35,503 bases of DNA from Lysobacterales bacterium (GTDB lineage Bacteria; Pseudomonadota; Gammaproteobacteria; Xanthomonadales; SZUA-5): NCBI GenBank assembly GCA_019187485.1, contig JABAQR010000052.1:1-35503 (forward strand), read 5' to 3'. Shown piece by piece: positions 16,194-24,394 of the stretch (its first letter is position 1; the number at the start of each line of letters is the position of its first letter). The position numbers were made by a program, and so were the translations under genes. The notes below the pieces were generated by a model. The model saw nothing but the letters and a program-made list of their open reading frames with translations, did not search any database and was not told the origin of the DNA.

Positions 16194-16655
16194 TCACAGC
16201 GGAACTCCCCGGTCGGCTTTCACCGTGCCGAGCACGAAGCTGGTGTTCACGTCGCGCACGCCGCCGTGCTTGAGCAGCTGGCCCATGATGAAGTCGTTGA
16301 AGTGGGCGAGGTCGGCGACCGCGACATGCAGCAGATAGTCCATGTCGCCCGTCAACGTGTGGCAGGCGATCACCGCGTCCCAGCCGGCGACGAGTTCGGC
16401 GAAGCGGTGCACGTGGTCGGCGTCGTGGCGTTCGAGCTGCACGCGCACGAAAGCCTGCAGACCGCGGCCGATCGCACTGAGATCGAGCATCGCGCGGTAG
16501 CCGCGAATCACGCCGAGGCGTTCCAGCCGCTGCACCCGGCGCAGACAGGCAGAGGGCGAGAGCGCGACCTGCTCGGCCAGTTCGGCGTTGCTGCCGCGGG
16601 CGTCGCGTTGCAGCAGCGCGAGCAGGCTGCGGTCGATGCGGTCCAGGTCGGTCAT
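16194..16655 (-). CDS. Lrp/AsnC family transcriptional regulator
   Basis: A 153-residue regulator. The N-terminal winged helix-turn-helix is clear: DRIDRSLLALLQRDARGSNA, then LAEQVALSPSACLRRVQRLE and GVIRGYRA. The C-terminal RAM domain (residues 65-150) carries the AVIACHTLTGDMDYLLHVAV ligand-binding block and the SFVLGTVK end strand. Lrp-type proteins form octamers and often control the gene they face. Here that is phenylalanine-4-hydroxylase, divergently transcribed from a 131-bp shared region, so an aromatic amino acid effector is a reasonable inference. The GGDEF/EAL gene follows 62 bp downstream on the same strand. Confidence 0.93.
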   Translation of the reverse strand: MTDLDRIDRSLLALLQRDARGSNAELAEQVALSPSACLRRVQRLERLGVIRGYRAMLDLSAIGRGLQAFVRVQLERHDADHVHRFAELVAGWDAVIACHTLTGDMDYLLHVAVADLAHFNDFIMGQLLKHGGVRDVNTSFVLGTVKADRGVPL

Positions 16656-16786
16656 GCAATTCTGCTCTGGATGGGCTGACGATTCCGCGGTCTCGTTGCG
16701 TATCTCACGTCAGGGTGCACAGGAAATGCAAGCGCGCGGCGCGCGATCCGCCCTAAGGTAATCGCCTCCGGGAACCGGGAACAGTC

Positions 16787-17677
16787 ATGGATCCACCACG
16801 CCGGGTCGAACACCAGTGGACCGACAAGGGCTATGTGCCGGTGTACACCACCGCGGTCGTCGAACAACCCTGGGCCGACTACACCTCGGTCGAGCACCAG
16901 ACCTGGGCGACCCTGTTCGAGCGCCAGATGGCGCTGCTGCCTGGCCGCGCCTGCGAGGAGTTCTTCGCCGGCCTGCAGCGTCTGGGTATCGACGGCCGCG
17001 GCATTCCGAAGTTCGCCGATCTGAATCCGGTGTTGCAGGCCGCCACCGGCTGGACCCTGATCGCGGTCGAGGGCCTGCTCCCGGAGCTTGCCTTCTTCGA
17101 GCACCTCGCGAATCGCCGCTTCCCGGTCACCTGGTGGATCCGCAAACCCGAACAGATCGACTACATCAGCGAGCCCGATCTGTTCCACGACCTCTTCGGG
17201 CATGTGCCGCTGTTGTCGCTGCCGGTGTTCGCCGATTACATGCAGGCCTACGGCGAGGGCGGGCTCAAGGCCGCGCGCTACGGCAGCGAACCTCTGACCG
17301 AACTGACCCGGCTGTACTGGTACACGGTCGAGTTCGGCCTGATCGACACCCCGCAAGGGCTGCGCATCTACGGTTCCGGCATCGTCTCCAGCAAGGGCGA
17401 GAGCCTGTATAGCCTGGAGAGTGCGGCGCCCAACCGCATCGGCTTCGACGTCAAACGGGTGATGCGCACGCGCTATCGCATCGACAGCTACCAGAAAACC
17501 TACTTCGTCGTCGACAGCTTCGAACAGTTGTTCCGCGCCACCGTCGATCCCGACTTCGGCCCGATCTACTACGAGTTGAAGGGTGCGCGCGCCTGGCCTG
17601 CGGGCGAGGTGCTCGACGGGGACCGGGTGCTCCAGCGCGGCAGCGGCGAGGGTTGGCCGACCGATGGCGACGTTTGA
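16787..17677 (+). CDS. phhA: Phenylalanine-4-hydroxylase
   Basis: A 296-residue monomeric-type bacterial enzyme that converts phenylalanine to tyrosine using O2, a tetrahydropterin and a non-haem iron. The iron ligands are H134 and H139 in FHDLFGHVP and E182 in YWYTVEFGL. The aromatic substrate region GSGIVSSKGE follows. The H139-E182 spacing is a few residues longer than in the human enzyme. No regulatory ACT domain is present, as is usual in bacteria. It faces the Lrp-type regulator. A pterin-4a-carbinolamine dehydratase (phhB), which often accompanies it, is not in the window. It is convergent with the membrane protein gene, only 18 bp away. Confidence 0.95.
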   Translation: MDPPRRVEHQWTDKGYVPVYTTAVVEQPWADYTSVEHQTWATLFERQMALLPGRACEEFFAGLQRLGIDGRGIPKFADLNPVLQAATGWTLIAVEGLLPELAFFEHLANRRFPVTWWIRKPEQIDYISEPDLFHDLFGHVPLLSLPVFADYMQAYGEGGLKAARYGSEPLTELTRLYWYTVEFGLIDTPQGLRIYGSGIVSSKGESLYSLESAAPNRIGFDVKRVMRTRYRIDSYQKTYFVVDSFEQLFRATVDPDFGPIYYELKGARAWPAGEVLDGDRVLQRGSGEGWPTDGDV

Positions 17678-17695
17678 TATGCAGCGGCGCGCGCT

Positions 17696-18550
17696 TCAGA
17701 ACTCGTCGCGGGCCTCGTCTGCGGTTGCGTCGCTTTGCGCAAGTGCCGGGTGCGTGCGGCGCACGCGACGGGACAGCGCCGCACTGGACTTGCGCAACCA
17801 CCACCAGCGAGCCGCCCACCAGGCCAGCGGTGTGGCGGCGACCAGCCACGCCAGCACCGCCAGGGCGGCATCGCCCAGTGGCCAGGAAAGCAGCGCCGCG
17901 GTCAGCGCGAGCAGATGCACGCCGATCGTATCGTCGACTTCGAGGTAGATTTCCCGCGTTCCGGTGGTGAGCATCCGGGCGAGACGGATCTCCTGCACCG
18001 CGATACCGATCCTGAAGGTGCTGGCGAGGAACAGCAGCAGCGGCAGCAGCGGCGTGCCGAAGGCGGCCTGCCATCCCAGCCGGTCGAGGTACAGCAGGAC
18101 CAGCCAGGAGATCGCGACGACCGCGAACGCGAGGCCGAAGCTCGCCAGCACGGCCGGCCGCGAGCGCGCCTGCGGTCGCTGGAGGGCGCCGGCGTCGTGG
18201 GCGAGGGCGACGTTCAGAAGCTGCTCGGCGCGATATTCGCGCCCGTGCGAATGCTCCAGTCCGCGCAACGTCAGCAGCACGCGCGCGCAGTCGAGCAGCA
18301 TGCCGATCAGCGCGTTGAGCAGCACGAAGACAAGCATCCCGACCGGCGTCCAGTACATCGAGCCGACGCCGAGCAGGCACAATCCGAGCACGCCGGCATG
18401 CCACAGCAGCCGGCGTCGTGCACGCCGCATGCCGCGCGAGCGCGCCCAGTTGAGCGCACGGGCGCCATCGCGGTCCAGGGTCTCGATCTCGGTCGGTGCG
18501 ATCGCCACGGCGGAACGTCGCTGCAGCAGCGAAAAGACTCCCAGGATCAT
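17696..18550 (-). CDS. Multi-pass membrane protein of unknown function
   Basis: A 284-residue protein with about six hydrophobic segments (approximately residues 49-66, 68-94, 133-154, 165-186, 208-224 and 226-250). The N-terminus is cytoplasmic-looking and basic (RSRGMRRARRRLLW), and the tail after 250 is charged. The central loop HGREYRAEQLLNVALAHDAG sits between the second and third segments. I recognise no family or catalytic motif. A transporter, a sensor or a scaffold would all be compatible. The 271-bp space between its start and the cyclase gene contains no gene I can support and probably holds two divergent promoters, none obvious by eye. Confidence 0.75.
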   Translation of the reverse strand: MILGVFSLLQRRSAVAIAPTEIETLDRDGARALNWARSRGMRRARRRLLWHAGVLGLCLLGVGSMYWTPVGMLVFVLLNALIGMLLDCARVLLTLRGLEHSHGREYRAEQLLNVALAHDAGALQRPQARSRPAVLASFGLAFAVVAISWLVLLYLDRLGWQAAFGTPLLPLLLFLASTFRIGIAVQEIRLARMLTTGTREIYLEVDDTIGVHLLALTAALLSWPLGDAALAVLAWLVAATPLAWWAARWWWLRKSSAALSRRVRRTHPALAQSDATADEARDEF

Positions 18551-18821
18551 CAGCGGTCATGCGATCTGAAGCGAACGGGCAGCAAGACTAGCCCGGATGG
18601 TTCATGAAGGCACGCGGATGACCGCGGAGAAGGAGCGAGGGCCGCGCGCGCGAAGGCATGGCGCCTGCGGTCCGTCGATGCGGGAAGTTGGCGGATTTTC
18701 GCGTCGCGACAACCAAGCCATTTCCTCGCGCCTTCCGGGAGCATCCCGTCGGCGAGGCCCGCATTGACCGTCCGACGGGCCTACGCGATGATCGCCGCGA
18801 ACGGGCGCGTGGGGAGACAGG

Positions 18822-19607
18822 GTGCATCCGTCGGGCGGCGAGCGGGCGCGGCTGGTGATGTTCCTGTCGGCCGACGTGGTCGGTTCCACCGCATTCAAGG
18901 CTGCCAATGTCGATGCCGACGGCCGGGCCGTCTGGCTGGAAGCCTTCGAGACCCTGTTCCGCGAACTGCCGCTGATCTTCGTGGGCAAGCTGGCCGAGTA
19001 TTTCGCGCTCGAGGACGATGTGCCGCACAGCGGCGTCTGGAAGGTGATGGGCGACGAGGTGGTGTTCGCCGCCAGTCCGCGCACGCTCACCCAGGCGCAA
19101 CTGGTCGCTGCCGCATTCAGCGATGCCGTACAGTGTTACGACGCGCGCATCGCCGCGCGCTGGCCGCTGCGTATCCGCGGCGCCTGCTGGGGCGCCGAGA
19201 TCGGCCGCCGCAACCGCATGCTGGAGATCCCGGAGATGCTGGGCGCCAGCGAGGACCGGCCATACCTCGATTATCTGGGTCCGGACATCGACATCGGCTT
19301 CCGACTGTCGGGACATTCGCGGCCCGGCGAGGTGATCCTGTCGCCGAATCTGGCCGAGGCTTTCGCCGCGCACGGCGAGCAGCACGGCATCGAGTTCCAC
19401 TACGTCGGCGAGGTGCCCTTGAAAGGAGTCTGCGCCGGTCTGCCTTTCCCTCTGGTGCTGATGTCCGTGGCCGGGGTAGGCGTTCCGTCCTTCCCGAGCA
19501 CTGGCGCCAGCGAGGTCGCGCAACGGTTGGCGGCCATCCGCGCACGCATGTGCGCGCAGGGGGTGCGCACCGCGCCACCGGTATTTGCGCCTCCACCCGA
19601 CGATTGA
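18822..19607 (+). CDS. Class III nucleotidyl cyclase-like protein
   Basis: A 261-residue protein made of a single class III (adenylate/guanylate) cyclase catalytic domain. Metal-binding aspartates are D18 (FLSADVVGST) and D78 (KVMGDEVVF), and the purine-binding lysine is K74. In the transition-state motif, usually NxxxR, the sequence is D157-IGF-R161: the Arg is present but the Asn is replaced by Asp. Activity or specificity may be altered. The start is the GTG at 18822, preceded by GGGGAGA about 5 nt upstream. The C-terminal 40 residues are Pro/Ala-rich. The next gene is a STAS-domain protein, so the pair may form a signalling module. Confidence 0.83.
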   Translation: MHPSGGERARLVMFLSADVVGSTAFKAANVDADGRAVWLEAFETLFRELPLIFVGKLAEYFALEDDVPHSGVWKVMGDEVVFAASPRTLTQAQLVAAAFSDAVQCYDARIAARWPLRIRGACWGAEIGRRNRMLEIPEMLGASEDRPYLDYLGPDIDIGFRLSGHSRPGEVILSPNLAEAFAAHGEQHGIEFHYVGEVPLKGVCAGLPFPLVLMSVAGVGVPSFPSTGASEVAQRLAAIRARMCAQGVRTAPPVFAPPPDD

Positions 19608-19667
19608 GCGAGAGCCGCCATCGTGTCAGAGTTGCACGCGATGACAGGCCGTGCCAGGGGCGGACAG

Positions 19668-20003
19668 ATGGAAATCCAGGTGACCCGGGAGGGCGACGTC
19701 GCCGTGCTGAGCCCGCTCGGCCGGATCGATTCGGCCACCTCGCCGGAGGTGGAACAGGTAGTCGATCAGCAACTGGCGCTCGGCAGCACGCGCCTGCTGT
19801 TCGACCTGGCGCACGTCGACTACGTCAGTTCCGCCGGCCTGCGCGTGTTCCTGGTCGCTGGCAAGAAGGCGCAGCGTGCGGCGGGCCGGATCGCGTTGTG
19901 CAACCTCAGTCCGACCGTGCGGGAGATCCTTGTGATCGCCGGCTTCGACCGCGTGCTGGCCACCGCCGCCAGTCGTGGCGAGGGATTGGCGAAGCTGATC
20001 TGA
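19668..20003 (+). CDS. STAS-domain protein (anti-sigma factor antagonist type)
   Basis: A 111-residue single STAS domain like SpoIIAA/RsbV. Landmarks are GRIDSATSPEVEQVV, the strand LLFDLAHVDYVSSAGL with the phosphorylatable S55 just before the conserved Ala-Gly, and the helix GLRVFLVAGKKAQRAAG. The unphosphorylated form would bind a kinase anti-sigma factor, but no such kinase gene is next to it. The ATG at 19668 was preferred because AGGGG lies 7 nt upstream and the length fits; the frame is open upstream to a GTG at 19623. It follows the cyclase gene by 60 bp on the same strand, suggesting one operon. Confidence 0.87.
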   Translation: MEIQVTREGDVAVLSPLGRIDSATSPEVEQVVDQQLALGSTRLLFDLAHVDYVSSAGLRVFLVAGKKAQRAAGRIALCNLSPTVREILVIAGFDRVLATAASRGEGLAKLI

Positions 20004-20171
20004 GCACAAGGCGGGCAGGGAGCGGTGCTCGTCGGACATCGCGGGCCTGGCCCGTCGCCCGGTTCCGACCGGCGTTGCAAAAGGCGTCGGAGGGTGGTTG
20101 CGCCGCAACGCAGGGACGACTTGCCGGCGATGGATGTGGCGCGCGCCTGCGCGGCGAGGCCGTGCGCGGGC

Positions 20172-21266
20172 TCATCCGGAAGTGCCGCAACTCACCGGCT
20201 CGCCGGCGTCGGCCTGCGCCTGCGGCGCTTCGAGTTCGCCGGACAACAGCGCGGCCCGGCGCTCGCGCAACGCTTCGTTGTCGGGTTGCAATGCGATCAC
20301 CGCGTCGAGGTAGGCGAGACGGTCCTGATCGCGGGTCGGCAGCGGGACCCGTCCGCCGGGATAACCCGCCTGCAGGCCGTCGGTGCTGATTTCCAGCCAG
20401 CCGATGCGGCGCCCGTAGGCGCGGCTCATGCCGGTGTCGATCTGGATCACGCGCCCGTCCAGCCGCGGCCAGATGACGCCGCCGGTGGTGGTGTGGCCGA
20501 TCACGATGCGACGGGCCCCCCGCGTTTCGAGAATCTGATCGACGCTGTCGCGGCGCGCCGCCGGCGCGACCCCCGCCAGTCCGCGATACCACAGGGGACC
20601 GAGTGGGTCGGTCAGGATGCCGCGATCACTGGGATCGGCGCGCTCGAGCGCCGCGTGGACCAGGTCCGTCAGCGATTGCAGACTGTTGCCGCAGTAGCTG
20701 TGACTGATGCCGCCATGCAGGAACACATGGCCGTCGAGCTGGACCGCGACCGGCGCCTGCATGACCCAGCGGTACATCGGGGCCCGCGCGTTCTGGCGAG
20801 GATCCCAGGCGCGTCGATGTTCGAACCAGCCGAGCGGGTGCGTCGCCTCCCGACGCACCGGCGACCGCGCGTCTGCCCAGGCGGCGAATTCGCCGGGCAC
20901 GGTGTAGCGCAGATCGCCGTAGACGTTCATCGCCTCGTGGTTGCCGGTCAGCGCGTGCACGCGGCCGCCGCGCTTGCGCGCCTGGCGCGCCAGTTGCGCG
21001 AGGTGCTCGATGATGCGGCGGGTGTCGGGGCCGCGATCGGGGACGTCGCCGGTCTGCACCAGGTGGGTCTGGCCGGCCTTCCAGCGGCCGCGGCGGTCGG
21101 TCACGCCGGCCGCCTGCAGCACCGCCAGGTAGCTGTCCCAGTCGCCGTGCAGGTCGCCGATCGCGATGATCCGGTCGACGTCCTGCCAGTGGTGGTCGTC
21201 GATCTGCCGCGGTGCCGCCGACAGCGCCTCGCAGCACAGCCAGAATGAAAACAGCAGCTTGCGCAT
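20172..21266 (-). CDS. Exported PPP-type metallophosphatase (Shewanella-like)
   Basis: A 364-residue calcineurin-like phosphoesterase. The signal peptide is short (MRKLLFSFWLCCEALSA). The metal-site motifs are in the order of the PPP superfamily: GDLHG at 37-41, GDVPDRG at 73-79 and GNHE at 108-111, followed by a later FLHGGIS and GHTTTGGVI. This set matches the Shewanella-like protein phosphatases (SLPs), which act on phosphorylated Ser/Thr or Tyr. The C-terminal region is Ala/Glu-rich. Export would place its activity in the periplasm. The gene is divergent from the tandem GST_N-like protein, and convergent with the STAS gene across a 168-bp gap in which I see nothing. Confidence 0.9.
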   Translation of the reverse strand: MRKLLFSFWLCCEALSAAPRQIDDHHWQDVDRIIAIGDLHGDWDSYLAVLQAAGVTDRRGRWKAGQTHLVQTGDVPDRGPDTRRIIEHLAQLARQARKRGGRVHALTGNHEAMNVYGDLRYTVPGEFAAWADARSPVRREATHPLGWFEHRRAWDPRQNARAPMYRWVMQAPVAVQLDGHVFLHGGISHSYCGNSLQSLTDLVHAALERADPSDRGILTDPLGPLWYRGLAGVAPAARRDSVDQILETRGARRIVIGHTTTGGVIWPRLDGRVIQIDTGMSRAYGRRIGWLEISTDGLQAGYPGGRVPLPTRDQDRLAYLDAVIALQPDNEALRERRAALLSGELEAPQAQADAGEPVSCGTSG

Positions 21267-21374
21267 GAGTCATCCTCCGAAGTTCGATGCCACAGTCTCG
21301 GCCAGGTGCGGTGCGAGGGAAACCCGCGGCTTCCCGGCGCACAATGGTGCCCCGCCCTTGCACTCCGATCCGCC

Positions 21375-22130
21375 ATGCCGCAACCGCCGATCCTGACCCT
21401 GCTGAGCTCGCTGCTGGCCTCGAGCGCGCGCGGCTGGCGCGGCACCCAGGTGCTGCGCGTGGCGGCGCCGCCGAAACAGCCACTGCTGATCCACGACCGC
21501 GAGAACGATCCGGACTGCCGGCTGCTGCGCGAACTGCTGACCGAGTTGCAGCTCGATGCGCTGGTGCGGCCGTGTCCGCTGGGTGGGCGTCGCTGGCTGC
21601 GCAAGCTGCCGCAAGGTGCGCGTCTGCCCTGCCTGGTCGACCGCGACCACGAGGTCACGGCCGATGGCCTGCGGGCCTGTCTCAAGCACGTCCTTGCGAC
21701 CTACGCCGGAATCCATCTCGGGACGGGTTTGCTCGCCAGCCTGCCGATGCGCCTGAGTTCGCGCCTGGCTTCGGCCGTGCGCGGCGACGTCGGCCTGCGC
21801 GCGCAGCCCTCGCGCGCCGCGCGCAAGCCGCTCGAACTGTACAGCTTCGAATCCAGCCCCTACTCGCGGCTGGTGCGCGAACGCCTGTGCGAGCTGGAGC
21901 TGGCATGGGTGCTGCGCAGCTTCGGCAAGGAACAGCTCGCCGACTGGGGCCCGCCGACGCGGCGGCTGACCTGGAAGCCCTGGTCGCCGAAACCCGGCGG
22001 CCGGCGCGCACGCATGCTCGCGCAGACCGGCAAGGCCCAGGTGCCTTATCTGATCGACCCCAACCACGGCGTCGAGTTGTTCGAATCCGTGCAGATCCTG
22101 CAGCACCTCGACCGCTGCTACGCGCGCTGA
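21375..22130 (+). CDS. Tandem glutathione S-transferase N-terminal-like protein
   Basis: A 251-residue protein made of two thioredoxin-fold (GST_N-like) halves. The first has PLLIHDRENDPDCRLLRELL and then the cis-Pro-like GARLPCLVDRDHEV. The second has LELYSFESSPYSRLVRERLC and the clearer cis-Pro and Ser-containing motif KAQVPYLIDPNHGVELFES. The second half resembles the N-domain of glutathione transferases with a Ser in place of the catalytic Cys; no all-helical C-terminal domain is present. Such double-domain proteins occur in proteobacteria and algae; the substrate is unknown. The last 13 nt overlap the end of the convergent GGDEF/EAL gene. The ATG at 21375 was chosen because the family similarity begins near it. 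Confidence 0.82.
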   Translation: MPQPPILTLLSSLLASSARGWRGTQVLRVAAPPKQPLLIHDRENDPDCRLLRELLTELQLDALVRPCPLGGRRWLRKLPQGARLPCLVDRDHEVTADGLRACLKHVLATYAGIHLGTGLLASLPMRLSSRLASAVRGDVGLRAQPSRAARKPLELYSFESSPYSRLVRERLCELELAWVLRSFGKEQLADWGPPTRRLTWKPWSPKPGGRRARMLAQTGKAQVPYLIDPNHGVELFESVQILQHLDRCYAR

Positions 22131-24394
22131 GCCGCGGGCGCAGGGCTCTCGCGCAGCACCTGCAGGCAGGCGGCCGGCGACAGCGGCCGGCACAGGTGGA
22201 AGCCCTGCACTTCCTCGCAGCCGTGGTGGCGCAGGAACTCGAGCTGGCCCTCGTGCTCGACGCCCTCGGCGGTCGCGCGGATCTTCAGCGCGTGCGCCAT
22301 CGCGATCACGGTCTGCACGATCGTGGCGTCGTCCGGATCGCGCAGCAGGTCGCCGATGAACTCGCGGTCGATCTTCAGGCGGTCGATCGGCAGGCGTTTC
22401 AGGTAGCTCAGCGAGGAATAACCGGTGCCGAAGTCGTCGACCGCGATCGCCACGCCGAGCGCCTTGAGCTCGCCCAGGCTGCGCACCGCCTGCTCGGGGT
22501 TGCTCATCAGCAGGGTCTCGGTCAATTCCAGTTCGAGCGCCTCGCCGGGCAGGCCCGCGGCGGCGAGCGCCGCGCCGATCTCGTCCACCAGCTCCGCGCG
22601 CAGCAGTTGCAGGGTCGACAGATTGACCGCGACGCGCAGTCCGGCGAGCCCGTCGGCGCGCCAGGCGGCGAGCTGCCGCAGCGCCTGCGCGAGCGTGCGC
22701 CGACCGACTTCGACGATCAGCCCGCTTTCCTCGAGCAGCGGGATGAAGGCGCCCGGCGGCACCATGCCGAGTTCCGGGTGGGTCCAGCGCAGCAGCGCCT
22801 CCACCGCGACCGGCTGGCGGTCCCGCAGGCGATAGATCGGTTGGTACTCGAAGTGGAACTCGCCCGCGTTCTCGGCGCCGCGCGCGCAGGCCTCGAGCGC
22901 GATCCGCAGGCGGCTGCTGCTGCCCATCTCCGGATCGTACAACCGCCAGGTGTTGCGGCCGGCGGCCTTGGCCGCGTACATCGCCGCGTCGGCGTAGCGC
23001 AGCAGGTCCTCGGGGCGATCGGCGTGCTGCGGGTAGAGCGCCACGCCGATGCTCGGAGTGACCTGGACCTCACTGCCGCGCACGCTCAGCGGCTGGGCAA
23101 AGGCCGCCACCAGCGCCGCGCTGATGCGCCCGCAGTCGGCGACCCCGGAGAGGTCGTCGAGCAGCACGGTGAATTCGTCGCCGCCCTGGCGCGCGAGGAA
23201 GGCGGTCGCCGGCAGGCTCGCGCGCATGCGCTCGCCGACCGCGCGCAGCAGGTCGTCGCCGGCGGCGTGGCCGAGGCGGTCGTTGATCTGCTTGAAGCGG
23301 TCGAGGTCGACGAACAGCATCGCCAGAGTGCGCCCACGGTTGCGCGCCTCGCCGAGCGCATGGCCGATGTGCTGCATCAGCAGGGTGCGGTTGGCGAGGC
23401 CGGTCAGCGGATCGTAGTTGGCGAGGTAGCGCAGCTCCAGTTCGGCGCGCTTGCGCGCGGTGATGTCGTTCTGCACGACCACGAAATAGGGCGGCTCGTT
23501 GGCGCGGTCCTGCACCTGCACCGCCTCGGTCGCGAACAGGGAATCGCCGCCCCCGCGGCTGCGCTGCCAGCAGTCGCCGCGCCAGCGGCCCGTGCGCGCC
23601 AGGGTCTCGGCGCGCGCGCGGTAGAAGGCGTCGTCGTGCAGCGGGCTGTCGAGCAGCGTCCACGGCTGGCCGAGGAGATCGGCGGCGGCGTGCCCGCTGG
23701 CGCGCTCGAAGGCGGGGTTGACCTGCTCGAAACGCAATTGCTGGTCGAGCACGGCGACCGCTTCGGTCATGTTGCGGATCACCTCGGTGGCGACCCGCGC
23801 CGCGTGCTGGGCGCGCCGTTGCGCCTCGATGTTGCGCACGGTGCCGGCGATGCGCTTGGGATTGCCGTGGCGGTCGCGCTCGACGATCTGGCCACGCGCC
23901 AGCACCCACACCCATGCGCCCTGTGCGGAGCGCAGCCGGTGCTCGGATTCGTACCACTGGACCTCGCCATTGAGATGGCGGTAGATGCGCGCGTTGACCA
24001 GCGGCAAATCGTCCGGGTGCACCGCGCCGGCTTTCCAGTCGCCAAGATCCATCACCAGGTTGGGCTCGGACAGGCCGAGCACGCGGTCCAGGCCCTCGCG
24101 GTGGATCTGGTTGCTGTCGATGTCCCAGTCCCAGAAACCGTCGCCGCTGCCCCACAGCGCGAGCTGCAGGCGCGCCTCGCGGGCGCGCAGGGCTTCCAGG
24201 TAGCCGCGCTGCTGCCGGCGACGGCGCTCGATACCGATGACCAGACCAAGCAACAGCAGCGCCAGTACCCCGAACAGCCACGGTGCGGCGCCCTCGATGG
24301 CCGCGCTGTGGCTTGCCGCCGCTCCGGGCGCGAATCCGGCGGCGAGCAGCGGCCAGCGCTCCAATACGGCGGGCGGCGGTGGTGCCGGATTCAC
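22118..24394 (-). CDS. Membrane-anchored PAS-PAS-GGDEF-EAL protein (c-di-GMP turnover)
   Basis: A 758-residue signalling protein. After a Pro-rich N-terminus (NPAPPPPAVLERW) comes one membrane segment (APWLFGVLALLLLGLVIGIE), then two PAS domains (FWDWDIDSN; NPAFERASGHAAADL), a GGDEF domain with the intact motif GGDEF at residues 404-408 and an EAL domain with EAL at 532-534. The EAL site residues are all visible (ELTETLLM, DDFGTGYSSLSYL, KIDREF, AEGVE), so both cyclase and phosphodiesterase activities are possible. The start is a GTG that shares GTGA with the stop of the protease gene upstream, indicating translational coupling. The open frame runs much further upstream but overlaps the protease and is ignored. 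Confidence 0.88.
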   Translation of the reverse strand: MNPAPPPPAVLERWPLLAAGFAPGAAASHSAAIEGAAPWLFGVLALLLLGLVIGIERRRRQQRGYLEALRAREARLQLALWGSGDGFWDWDIDSNQIHREGLDRVLGLSEPNLVMDLGDWKAGAVHPDDLPLVNARIYRHLNGEVQWYESEHRLRSAQGAWVWVLARGQIVERDRHGNPKRIAGTVRNIEAQRRAQHAARVATEVIRNMTEAVAVLDQQLRFEQVNPAFERASGHAAADLLGQPWTLLDSPLHDDAFYRARAETLARTGRWRGDCWQRSRGGGDSLFATEAVQVQDRANEPPYFVVVQNDITARKRAELELRYLANYDPLTGLANRTLLMQHIGHALGEARNRGRTLAMLFVDLDRFKQINDRLGHAAGDDLLRAVGERMRASLPATAFLARQGGDEFTVLLDDLSGVADCGRISAALVAAFAQPLSVRGSEVQVTPSIGVALYPQHADRPEDLLRYADAAMYAAKAAGRNTWRLYDPEMGSSSRLRIALEACARGAENAGEFHFEYQPIYRLRDRQPVAVEALLRWTHPELGMVPPGAFIPLLEESGLIVEVGRRTLAQALRQLAAWRADGLAGLRVAVNLSTLQLLRAELVDEIGAALAAAGLPGEALELELTETLLMSNPEQAVRSLGELKALGVAIAVDDFGTGYSSLSYLKRLPIDRLKIDREFIGDLLRDPDDATIVQTVIAMAHALKIRATAEGVEHEGQLEFLRHHGCEEVQGFHLCRPLSPAACLQVLRESPAPAAQRA

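Noticed and set aside
13189..16338. 1049-residue plus-strand frame opposite the GGDEF/EAL gene
   Set aside because: It is antisense to a clear PAS-GGDEF-EAL protein, and its residues are the usual Arg/Ala/His-rich shadow of high-GC DNA.
18551..18821. A possible small gene or repeat between the membrane protein and the cyclase
   Set aside because: Frames in this gap lack ribosome sites or family similarity, and no clear palindrome was found.
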